A stretch of 5,000 nt of DNA from Chloroflexota bacterium (GTDB taxonomy: Bacteria; Chloroflexota; Dehalococcoidia; JABGRK01), in contig DAOUZV010000096.1 in assembly GCA_030665485.1 (NCBI GenBank), positions 1 to 5,000 on the forward strand. The letters are read 5' to 3'. The translations under genes were made by a program, and so were the position numbers. The notes beneath the pieces are model-generated. The model was not told where the DNA came from and did no database searches. It worked only from the letters and a program-made list of their open reading frames with translations. Positions 1 through 5,000 of this stretch are shown here, piece by piece. Within the stretch, counting starts at the first letter, position 1; each line of letters begins with the position of its first letter.

Positions 1-1638
1 TCCCTCGGTAAATTCATTGTGAATTGTATTAATGGAAACTATAAACGGAATGGTGGCCCACCAGTCGGCCATGATCTGGCGATTCTGCACTGCCCTGATC
101 ATATTGGAGCCATAAATCAGAGCCGCCTCGATTTCGTACGGCCTTCCCAGGTTGTCCCACAGTTTCTGGAAATCAGCAGTTGCAGGTGACGGTGAGAACG
201 AGGCCGTAGGAACAAGCGACTTGAACGTAATGTCCTCCGGCACCTTGGACGGATGTATCGGCCACGGTGCATGCTCCATGAAAGATCCGGTGGTGAGCAT
301 GCCATCCTTCTCATCGGGATAAGGCATAATCACGAACCTGCCGGTATCGGGGTGGCCCAAACTCACCGGGGGCCAACCCATACAGCCGCCTGCAACATCC
401 ATGGCACCCACTACCATGTTGAGCGCACACATGGCGCAATATGAATGCGCCGAATTGGTGTGCCCCTGGCCGCCGCGGAACATAACGGCCGCTACCGGCC
501 GCAAGGGGACAGTCTCTCCATTAATCTCAATGGTACTGCCTATCTGTGCCGCCTCGGCAAACTCGGTGGCGATTCTGCGGATGGTGGCCGCCGGAACAGT
601 GCTTATCTCGGCAGCCCACTCGGGCGTATACTGCGTAACATGGTTTTTAAACAGCTCGAAGCCCGGCTTGTATTTAACGCCGTCGATTTCGAACTCGCCT
701 TCAATCACATATTCCTTGACCGATGTGTCATCCCATGTCTTTGCCTGCTTGGCTTTGGGATCCCAAAGCATCGCCTTACCGGTCTCGGCGTCCCTCAGAT
801 ATGTTAGATCAGAGGAAAAGAGATACGGGGCATTCGTCTTCTGTTTTAAAAACTCGGCGTCGTATTTACCAAGCTCGTTCAGTATTACATTCAACATGGC
901 CAGCGCAACGGCGCCGTCAGTTCCCGGCATAATCGGAATCCACTCGGTCGCCTTGCCGCCGCCGAAATTGCAAATGGGATCGAAGACAACGTTCTTCATC
1001 CCTCTGGAACGCGCCTCGGCAGCCAGCCTTATATTGAAACCCAGCGAGTGGCCGGAGCCGGTGCCCTTGTTGGAACCCATCTGGATAGCATAATTACAGT
1101 ACTTATAATCGGGGACCACAGACCAAGAGGCATGATACAGGCCCGCACCCATGTGTGCACCGTTTCCGCAGTGCAGTCCGGCGCCGCCGATATACCAGTT
1201 GGTTGTGCCAAACAGCGAACCGAACGGTGCAAATCCTAAAGCAAGGTTCGATGCGGTGCCAGGAGAGGGTGTTCCACCGTGCATCAGCTTGTTGGGATTC
1301 TCCACGCGGATTTTCTTGAATTTCTCAGCGATGGTATCAAAAGCCTCGTCCCAGGAAATCCGTTCCCACTTCGGATCCTCGAACAATCCCTTATTGGGAT
1401 TGCCACGCTTAACGGGATAATTAATCCGGTTCGGATCGTACAAATGCTGTATCTGGATTTCAGCCTTGGGGCAGTGACCGCCCCTGGCGCCCATATCTGT
1501 ATTGGGATCACCATCAATTTTAACTACGACACCGTTGACACGGTGCGCTATGACTTTGCATACGCCGTAACAACCCCCGCAAGAGGTGTGCACCCACACA
1601 TCGTCCGTTATTTCTACTTTCTTTGCTTCCTTCGACAC
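1..1638 (-). CDS. Mo/W-bisPGD oxidoreductase (DMSO reductase superfamily), C-terminally cut by window edge
   Basis: The minus-strand frame is open from GTG at 1638-1636 to the window edge, giving 546 residues without a stop. The N-terminus carries a 4Fe-4S motif, C20-x2-C23-x3-C27, with the fourth cysteine at C56 in RGGHCPKA. Molybdopterin-family blocks follow: WERISWDEAFD (91-101), NW...HCGNG (147-160), FDP...WIPIMPGTDGA (219-243), and a cysteine-rich NMVVGAMDVAGG stretch (407-418). C157 in HCGNG is the likely Mo/W ligand, because it sits where acetylene hydratase has its metal-binding cysteine. There is no twin-arginine signal, so a cytoplasmic location is inferred. Family members usually run 700-950 residues, so the C-terminal cofactor-binding domain is probably outside the window. 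Start choice: GTG lies 6 nt after GGAGGG, and no in-frame ATG lies between it and the Fe-S motif. The substrate cannot be assigned. The acetylene hydratase active-site Asp that follows the second cluster cysteine is Tyr24 here, which argues against that activity. Confidence 0.92.
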   Translation of the reverse strand, partial: MSKEAKKVEITDDVWVHTSCGGCYGVCKVIAHRVNGVVVKIDGDPNTDMGARGGHCPKAEIQIQHLYDPNRINYPVKRGNPNKGLFEDPKWERISWDEAFDTIAEKFKKIRVENPNKLMHGGTPSPGTASNLALGFAPFGSLFGTTNWYIGGAGLHCGNGAHMGAGLYHASWSVVPDYKYCNYAIQMGSNKGTGSGHSLGFNIRLAAEARSRGMKNVVFDPICNFGGGKATEWIPIMPGTDGAVALAMLNVILNELGKYDAEFLKQKTNAPYLFSSDLTYLRDAETGKAMLWDPKAKQAKTWDDTSVKEYVIEGEFEIDGVKYKPGFELFKNHVTQYTPEWAAEISTVPAATIRRIATEFAEAAQIGSTIEINGETVPLRPVAAVMFRGGQGHTNSAHSYCAMCALNMVVGAMDVAGGCMGWPPVSLGHPDTGRFVIMPYPDEKDGMLTTGSFMEHAPWPIHPSKVPEDITFKSLVPTASFSPSPATADFQKLWDNLGRPYEIEAALIYGSNMIRAVQNRQIMADWWATIPFIVSINTIHNEFTEG

Positions 1639-1644
1639 GACAAT

Positions 1645-1650
1645 CCCTCC
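1645..1650 (-). promoter_or_regulatory. Ribosome binding site for the molybdopterin oxidoreductase
   Basis: On the minus strand GGAGGG is followed by six bases and then GTG (1638-1636). The strong Shine-Dalgarno match at ideal spacing decides for this non-ATG start. A TTG at 1643-1641 is too close to the site and in a different frame. Confidence 0.8.
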
Positions 1651-1720
1651 CTGCTTGATGTTAATAGGTTGGATATTAAAATCTTGCGTAGCTTCAATTA
1701 ATCGCTTTTACAACTCTTAC

Positions 1721-1750
1721 ATAATAGCCCATCGGCCAATATTAAGTCAA
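1721..1750 (-). promoter_or_regulatory. Sigma70-type promoter for the molybdopterin oxidoreductase
   Basis: Reading the minus strand, TTGACT (1750-1745) is separated by 18 bases from TATTAT (1726-1721). Each hexamer matches the sigma70 consensus at five of six positions. Transcription would start near 1713, leaving a leader of about 75 bases before the GTG at 1638. The direction and the AT-rich, gene-free setting fit the reading frame. No experimental start point is known. Confidence 0.68.
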
Positions 1751-1762
1751 CAAAAGTGATAC

Positions 1763-1828
1763 TGCAAGCATATGTAAAAACCAATGTAAGCGTATACAAA
1801 AAACTACGCAAGCGTGTTAACACCTGCC
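1763..1828. repeat. Three degenerate 22-bp tandem repeats (possible operator array)
   Basis: Units begin at 1763, 1785 and 1807. Each opens with a [TC]G[CT]AAGC block, so the AAGC core recurs at 1766, 1788 and 1810 with exact 22-bp spacing, about two helical turns. The first two units agree at about 16 of 22 positions; the third matches mainly in the first half. Each core is followed by a 6-bp palindrome: CATATG (1769-1774), GTATAC (1792-1797) and GTTAAC (1816-1821), the last inside the 10-bp palindrome GTGTTAACAC (1814-1823). Looser CCAAGC copies occur at 1827-1832 and 1843-1848 with shorter spacing. The array lies just upstream of the minus-strand -35 box, where an activator would bind. The function is inferred from position only. 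Confidence 0.5.
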
Positions 1829-2003
1829 AAGCGGCAGATCAACCAAGCATTAGCACCAAATCGCATCCCAGAGAAAACAATCCCAAATTAACGAGCCCGT
1901 GCCAGCAATTACAAAAAGGGTCAAATGTTAGTCAGAAATAGTTATGGAGAGTCAATATGAATTGAACAGCAAATAGGTCACTGCTTTCCCTATAACACAG
2001 CCT

Positions 2004-2025
2004 CAAATTACATTGACAAATTACA
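2004..2025 (+). repeat. 9-bp direct repeat overlapping the -35 box
   Basis: CAAATTACA occurs at 2004-2012 and again at 2017-2025, separated by TTGA, giving a 13-bp period. The TTGACA -35 hexamer (2013-2018) is formed by the spacer plus the first two bases of the second copy. A protein bound to either copy would touch the polymerase site. A shorter related match, CAATTACA, lies at 1906-1913. It could be an operator or a chance AT-rich repeat. Confidence 0.5.
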
Positions 2026-2042
2026 GTAAAAAGTGCTAGGAT
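2013..2042 (+). promoter_or_regulatory. Sigma70-type promoter with extended -10 for the flavoprotein operon
   Basis: A perfect TTGACA (2013-2018) is followed after 18 bases by TAGGAT (2037-2042). TAGGAT matches four of six -10 positions, including the key first T, second A and last T. The bases TGC directly before it form an extended -10 element, which can compensate for the weak hexamer. Transcription would start near 2049-2050, giving a leader of about 43 bases before the ATG at 2093. Confidence 0.65.
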
Positions 2043-2053
2043 CAATCCTAACA
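2034..2053. promoter_or_regulatory. Palindrome over the -10 box and start point (candidate operator)
   Basis: TAGGAT (2037-2042) and ATCCTA (2045-2050) form a perfect inverted repeat around a central CA. Beyond one mismatch (C2036/A2051) the arms continue with TG (2034-2035) and CA (2052-2053), so eight of nine arm positions pair. The left arm is the -10 hexamer itself and the right arm covers the predicted start point. This is where a dimeric repressor would block transcription. The regulator is not in the window. Confidence 0.5.
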
Positions 2054-2092
2054 TGCGATAATCGAATGCATACTTTATGGAAGAGGTAAATT

Positions 2093-4063
2093 ATGAGTTA
2101 TCCTGCAGGCCTCAAATGGCCTTACCCAATCAAGTATAAAGAGGAAACCGAGGTTACAACCGACGTTCTAATCCTGGGTGGAGGCATAGCCGGATGCTGG
2201 GCTGCCATAAGTGCCGCCAGAAACGGCGGCAAAGTTGCCATCGTAGAAAAGGGGGCAACGCTGGGTAGTGGCGCCGGCGTCGGCTGCGACCACTGGCAGT
2301 GGGCGGTGACCGATACCCCCGGCGTTAAGATAACCGCCGAGGAATTCACCCAGGCGCTTGTCGACAATCACGGCGGCTACAACAACGGCATCTCCCGCTA
2401 CATTCAGGCCAGAGAGGGCTACGAGACCCTGCTTGAACTGGAGAAGATGGGCGGCAAGGTAAGAGATACCGAGGACACCTTTGAAGGGGCCGAGTTCAGA
2501 GACGAAGAGACCAAACTGCTCTTCGCCTACGACTACGAGAACAAGCTGATGATACGTGTCTGGGGACAGACATTTAAAGAAGCACTTTATAAAGAGCTGA
2601 ACCGCCTCGGCGTCAAGCTTTACGATAGAGTTATGGCCACCAGTCTACTCACCAAGGACGGCAAACAGGGCTCTAAGGTAATAGGCGCCACCGGCGTAAA
2701 CATGAGAACAGGCGAGTTTTACGTGTTCAAGTCAAAGGCAACCATACTTTGTGGCGCAAGGCCGCAGCGCATGTGGGCCTACAACACCGAGCTTGCCGGC
2801 GCATCCGACCTGAGGACACCAAGCTCAATGGGCGGCTGCTACCCGATGGCTTGGAAGGCCGGAGCCGAGTTCACCATGATGGAAAAGACCATAGAAAGAG
2901 GCACTCTTATACACTCCTCCGCACCACACGGTTCGGGCAGCCCCAGCAACACCTGGTACGCCATGACAATGGTGGATGCCACCGGCAAAGAGATCCCATG
3001 GGTCGACCGCGACGGCAAGATCATCAAAACAGTGTCCGAACGATACAGACCCGCACCGGGACAGAAGTTCTTTATCATGGGCGGAGGCTCGTCCTCGCTG
3101 CCACATCCCGGGCTATACGAGTACAAAGGCCCCAGGTTGCACAATGTGGATGCTCTTATGGAGAGGGAAGAGGTAACCCTTCCGCTGTACGCCGACCTGC
3201 CCGGCATGCCCGAGCACGAGCGTCATGCCATCTTCGGGCTGATGGTGGGGCAGGAATCAAAGACAAAACAGACTTACGTCAACTATACCAGAGCCGGCTT
3301 CGACCCGAATAAAGACCAGCTTATGAGCTACCAGCAGCTCCTCGGCGGTGGCGGATACGGAACCGCTTCCACCGGAGCCAAGGTAGTGGTGGGTCTGCCC
3401 TATATACGCAACTTCTCAAGCGGCGTCAGCGGCGGCCCCGTCGTTGACTGGGATATGAAAACCACCTTGGAAGGTCTGTGGGCCGCTGGCGACGGCATAT
3501 ACGGTGGCAATGATCACAGCCATGCCGCCACCACCGGACGCTACGCCGGCAGAAAAGCGGCGGCATACACCAAAAAGGCAGGCGACGACGCTATTGCCAG
3601 AAAACAAGTAGATGAAGAAAAATCAAGGGTGTACGGCCCGCTGAAGAGGAAAGATGGAGCCTACTGGAAGGAGCTCCTTGCCGGAATCAACAAGATAATG
3701 CAGGCCCACTGCGGTAATATAAAGCGCGACACCCGGATGAAAATGGGACGTACCTATCTCGACGACATGCAGCAGGCGGCCGATGACATGCTTTACGCCG
3801 TAAACCCGCACGACCTGGGCAATGCATTGAGCATACTGGACGTGCTCACCTCCGCAAAAATGATCGTACATGCAAGTATGGCGCGAAGGGCGTCCAGCGC
3901 GATTCTGCACTTCAAGCGCGGCGAGTATCCGGAGGTCGATCCGCCGGAATGGAACAAGTTCGTCACCATCAAGCTGGATGGCGATAATGTCAAAGTGGGC
4001 GAATTGCCCATAACATACGGTGCGCCATACGTAGAGAACTACGAGAAATACAGCAAGGTTTAA
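2093..4063 (+). CDS. AprA/fumarate reductase-superfamily flavoprotein, first paralog
   Basis: This 656-residue FAD protein is complete. A Rossmann dinucleotide-binding motif (GGGIAG, 29-34, with E52 at the end of the second strand) opens the FAD domain. The C-terminal half of that domain has SGVSGGP (443-449) and GLWAAGDG (461-468), followed by an H-rich loop (H475, H477) and a helix TTGRYAGRKAA. This resembles AprA more than fumarate reductase, whose HYTMGGI block is absent. A helical domain follows (about 500-620), then a tail with YPEVDPPEW and a short beta-rich end, also AprA-like. Its length fits AprA (about 650). AprA reduces APS to AMP and sulfite, but the substrate here is unassigned and FAD binding is the only safe statement. 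No signal peptide is visible, so it is probably cytoplasmic. AGAGG (2082-2086) lies 6 nt before the ATG. It heads a likely operon with the ferredoxin 24 bases downstream. Confidence 0.93.
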   Translation: MSYPAGLKWPYPIKYKEETEVTTDVLILGGGIAGCWAAISAARNGGKVAIVEKGATLGSGAGVGCDHWQWAVTDTPGVKITAEEFTQALVDNHGGYNNGISRYIQAREGYETLLELEKMGGKVRDTEDTFEGAEFRDEETKLLFAYDYENKLMIRVWGQTFKEALYKELNRLGVKLYDRVMATSLLTKDGKQGSKVIGATGVNMRTGEFYVFKSKATILCGARPQRMWAYNTELAGASDLRTPSSMGGCYPMAWKAGAEFTMMEKTIERGTLIHSSAPHGSGSPSNTWYAMTMVDATGKEIPWVDRDGKIIKTVSERYRPAPGQKFFIMGGGSSSLPHPGLYEYKGPRLHNVDALMEREEVTLPLYADLPGMPEHERHAIFGLMVGQESKTKQTYVNYTRAGFDPNKDQLMSYQQLLGGGGYGTASTGAKVVVGLPYIRNFSSGVSGGPVVDWDMKTTLEGLWAAGDGIYGGNDHSHAATTGRYAGRKAAAYTKKAGDDAIARKQVDEEKSRVYGPLKRKDGAYWKELLAGINKIMQAHCGNIKRDTRMKMGRTYLDDMQQAADDMLYAVNPHDLGNALSILDVLTSAKMIVHASMARRASSAILHFKRGEYPEVDPPEWNKFVTIKLDGDNVKVGELPITYGAPYVENYEKYSKV

Positions 4064-4087
4064 AATCTTTAACTTAGAGGTTTAAAA

Positions 4088-4426
4088 ATGACAGAAGAAA
4101 CTATTTACGTACAGCCAAATCCGCCGGCACCGACCAGGCCGGTAGTGTTCGACCCCGCCATCTGTGACGGTTGCAATAATTGTGTAGAAACGTGCCAAAC
4201 CGACGTTTTCATACCAAACCCCCAGGAGGGTAAACCGCCTATCATCATGTATCCGGACGAGTGTTGGTACTGCGGCCCCTGCGTTGACGTATGCCCCAAA
4301 AAGGGCGCTATCAGGCTGAACTATCCGCTTATGTGGAGAGTGCCTTGGAGAGACAAAAAGACCGGCGAGCACTTCTGGATAGGGATGAAGAACCCGCCTC
4401 CTCCCAACACGAGGCCCCAGCCATAA
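4088..4426 (+). CDS. AprB-like ferredoxin with two 4Fe-4S clusters
   Basis: This 112-residue protein has two cysteine sets: C26-x2-C29-x2-C32-x3-C36, and C59-x2-C62-x2-C65-x3-C69-P. Each probably shares ligands across two 4Fe-4S clusters, as in bacterial ferredoxins. The second set reads CWYC, with W60 directly after C59. From memory this matches the CWEC of AprB, whose tryptophan lies on the electron path to the AprA flavin. The stretch after the clusters (MWRVPWRDKKTGEHFWIG, 82-99) also resembles the AprB tail. It differs from AprB in having a regular first motif without the usual insertion, in its shorter length (AprB is about 150) and in its proline-rich end. The likely role is electron transfer to or from the flanking flavoproteins. 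AGAGG (4076-4080) lies 7 nt before the ATG. Confidence 0.93.
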   Translation: MTEETIYVQPNPPAPTRPVVFDPAICDGCNNCVETCQTDVFIPNPQEGKPPIIMYPDECWYCGPCVDVCPKKGAIRLNYPLMWRVPWRDKKTGEHFWIGMKNPPPPNTRPQP

Positions 4427-4427
4427 G

Positions 4428-4436
4428 TGTTATAAT
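4428..4436 (+). promoter_or_regulatory. Possible internal extended -10 promoter before the second flavoprotein
   Basis: TGTTATAAT contains a perfect TATAAT (4431-4436) preceded by TGn, the full extended -10 element, just after the ferredoxin stop codon. No -35 hexamer is recognisable about 17 bases upstream, since that DNA is GC-rich ferredoxin coding sequence. Transcription would start near 4443, about 32 bases before the next gene. A chance match in a short AT-rich gap is possible. Confidence 0.4.
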
Positions 4437-4461
4437 ACAAACCACTCTTAAACCAAAAAAC

Positions 4462-4467
4462 AAGAGG
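4462..4467 (+). promoter_or_regulatory. Ribosome binding site fixing a GTG start
   Basis: AAGAGG lies 7 nt before GTG at 4475-4477. It resembles the sites of the two upstream genes (AGAGG with 6-7 nt spacing). No ATG occurs in frame before the FAD motif, so this site decides the start of the second flavoprotein. Confidence 0.75.
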
Positions 4468-4474
4468 TAAGTTT

Positions 4475-5000
4475 GTGTATAAAGACGGCAAGCTACATCA
4501 GTGGCCCTATCCCATACGCTACGGCGTTGAAATCGAGGTTACGGCCGACGTTCTAATTCTCGGTGGAGGCATAGCCGGGTGCTGGGCGGCAATAAGCGCC
4601 GCTAAAAGCGGAGCTACGGTAGCAATCGTAGAAAAAGCCGCCACTATCACCAGCGGCGCAGGTGGTTCGGGGTGCGACCACTGGATAAACACCCCAAATC
4701 CATGCTCCAATGTAACCGCGGAAGACTGCATAGACTGGGAACGCGAAAACGCCACCGGCTATATAAACGGCATATCGCGCTATATTGCCGCCAGAGAGAG
4801 CTATGATACCCTGCTTGAGATGGAGCGGATAGGCGGCAAGGTACGAGATACCGAGGACGAGTTCGCCGGAGCCGACTTCAGGGATGAAAAAACCAAGTTT
4901 GTTTTTGCCTATGACTATGAAAACAAGTTCCACTTCAGGGTATGGGGTAAAACCTTTAAGTCTGCACTGTATAAAGAGTGCAGGCGATTGGGCATCAAGA
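4475..5000 (+). CDS. AprA/fumarate reductase-superfamily flavoprotein, second paralog, cut by window edge
   Basis: The frame is open from GTG 4475 to the window end, giving 175 residues and no stop. It aligns along its whole length with residues 7 to about 174 of the first flavoprotein, at roughly two thirds identity by hand alignment. Shared blocks include WPYPI, the FAD motif GGGIAG (30-35), the acidic E53, GCDHW (66-70), NGISRY, GGKVRDTED and FAYDYENK. The main difference is just after GCDHW, where the sequence and length diverge and this copy has C77 and C85 that the other lacks. That segment follows the FAD-binding loop, so a changed substrate or partner surface is possible. FAD binding is well supported; the reaction is unknown. 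The gene starts 48 bases after the ferredoxin stop and probably shares its transcript, perhaps with extra input from the element at 4428-4436. A full-length product near 650 residues is expected but not seen. Confidence 0.9.
   Translation, partial: MYKDGKLHQWPYPIRYGVEIEVTADVLILGGGIAGCWAAISAAKSGATVAIVEKAATITSGAGGSGCDHWINTPNPCSNVTAEDCIDWERENATGYINGISRYIAARESYDTLLEMERIGGKVRDTEDEFAGADFRDEKTKFVFAYDYENKFHFRVWGKTFKSALYKECRRLGIK

Larger units (their letters stand above)
1639..2092. other. Divergent intergenic control region
   Basis: This 454-base stretch separates two divergent genes and is clearly richer in A and T than the flanking coding DNA. It contains a promoter for each direction (1721-1750 minus, 2013-2042 plus), a set of 22-bp-spaced repeats (1763-1828) with a small hairpin-like palindrome beside it (1824-1837), a 9-bp direct repeat (2004-2025) and a palindrome over the plus-strand start point (2034-2053). 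Between about 1850 and 2000 I see no convincing gene or motif. A 61-codon frame starting at GTG 1756 has no ribosome binding site and a composition unlike the neighbouring proteins, so I do not call it a gene. No tRNA, riboswitch fold or terminator was recognised. Confidence 0.8.

Noticed and set aside
401..1093. A 230-codon plus-strand open frame
   Set aside because: It lies antisense to the molybdopterin oxidoreductase, whose frame contains recognisable Fe-S and cofactor-binding motifs. The plus-strand translation has no recognisable domain and no convincing ribosome binding site.
1..1638. Acetylene hydratase
   Set aside because: The catalytic Asp after the second cluster cysteine is replaced by Tyr24, and the rest of the similarity is general to the superfamily.
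1756..1941. A 61-codon frame in the intergenic region
   Set aside because: It starts at GTG without a Shine-Dalgarno sequence, overlaps the 22-bp repeat array, and its translation is low-complexity K/S/Q-rich with no domain.
2749..3312. A 187-codon plus-strand frame inside the first flavoprotein
   Set aside because: It is an out-of-frame shadow rich in R, H and G, with no motif. The overlapping flavoprotein frame is well supported.
4064..4087. Transcription terminator between the first flavoprotein and the ferredoxin
   Set aside because: The 24-base gap has no GC-rich stem followed by a T run. The AT-rich bases lead straight into the ribosome binding site.
2093..4426. Genuine dissimilatory APS reductase (aprA/aprB)
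   Set aside because: The fold and partner type fit, but the gene order is reversed, the ferredoxin is short with a plain first cluster motif, there are two flavoprotein paralogs, and no sat, qmo or dsr gene is visible. I call it AprAB-like only.
4519..4755. A minus-strand frame resembling another minus-strand frame at 2122-2367
   Set aside because: The similarity between the two antisense frames simply reflects DNA similarity between the paralogous flavoprotein genes. Neither has independent coding evidence.

Overview
The window looks like a metabolic locus of an anaerobic bacterium. It holds two divergent transcription units separated by a 454-base AT-rich regulatory region. The coding DNA is moderately GC-rich. 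Every recognisable product is a cytoplasmic redox protein: a Mo/W-bisPGD oxidoreductase, two FAD proteins of the AprA/fumarate-reductase superfamily, and an AprB-like two-cluster ferredoxin. No signal peptide, transmembrane segment or haem-binding motif is visible. Such gene content is typical of anaerobes such as sulfate reducers and Dehalococcoidia-like Chloroflexota, but the sequence alone does not fix the phylum.

Layout. Positions 1-1638 (minus strand) encode the N-terminal 546 residues of a molybdopterin oxidoreductase; its C-terminus lies outside the window. Positions 1639-2092 are the divergent control region. It contains a sigma70-type promoter for each side, three degenerate repeats spaced 22 bp apart, a 9-bp direct repeat overlapping one -35 box, and a near-perfect palindrome over one -10 box and start point. 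On the plus strand follow a complete AprA-like flavoprotein (2093-4063), a ferredoxin (4088-4426), and a second flavoprotein paralogous to the first (4475 to beyond 5000, GTG start). Gaps of 24 and 48 bases and similar AGAGG ribosome binding sites suggest one operon; an extended -10 element in the second gap may add an internal promoter.

How they may work together. In dissimilatory APS reductase, AprB (two 4Fe-4S clusters) passes electrons to the FAD of AprA through a conserved tryptophan. The ferredoxin here keeps the AprB-like C-W-x-C arrangement and C-terminal tail, so it probably feeds or drains one or both flavoproteins. The unusual feature is the flavoprotein-ferredoxin-flavoprotein order with two clearly diverged paralogs, set opposite a Mo/W enzyme. 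The substrates of all three enzymes are unknown from this sequence. Calling the locus one co-regulated redox system is an inference from layout.
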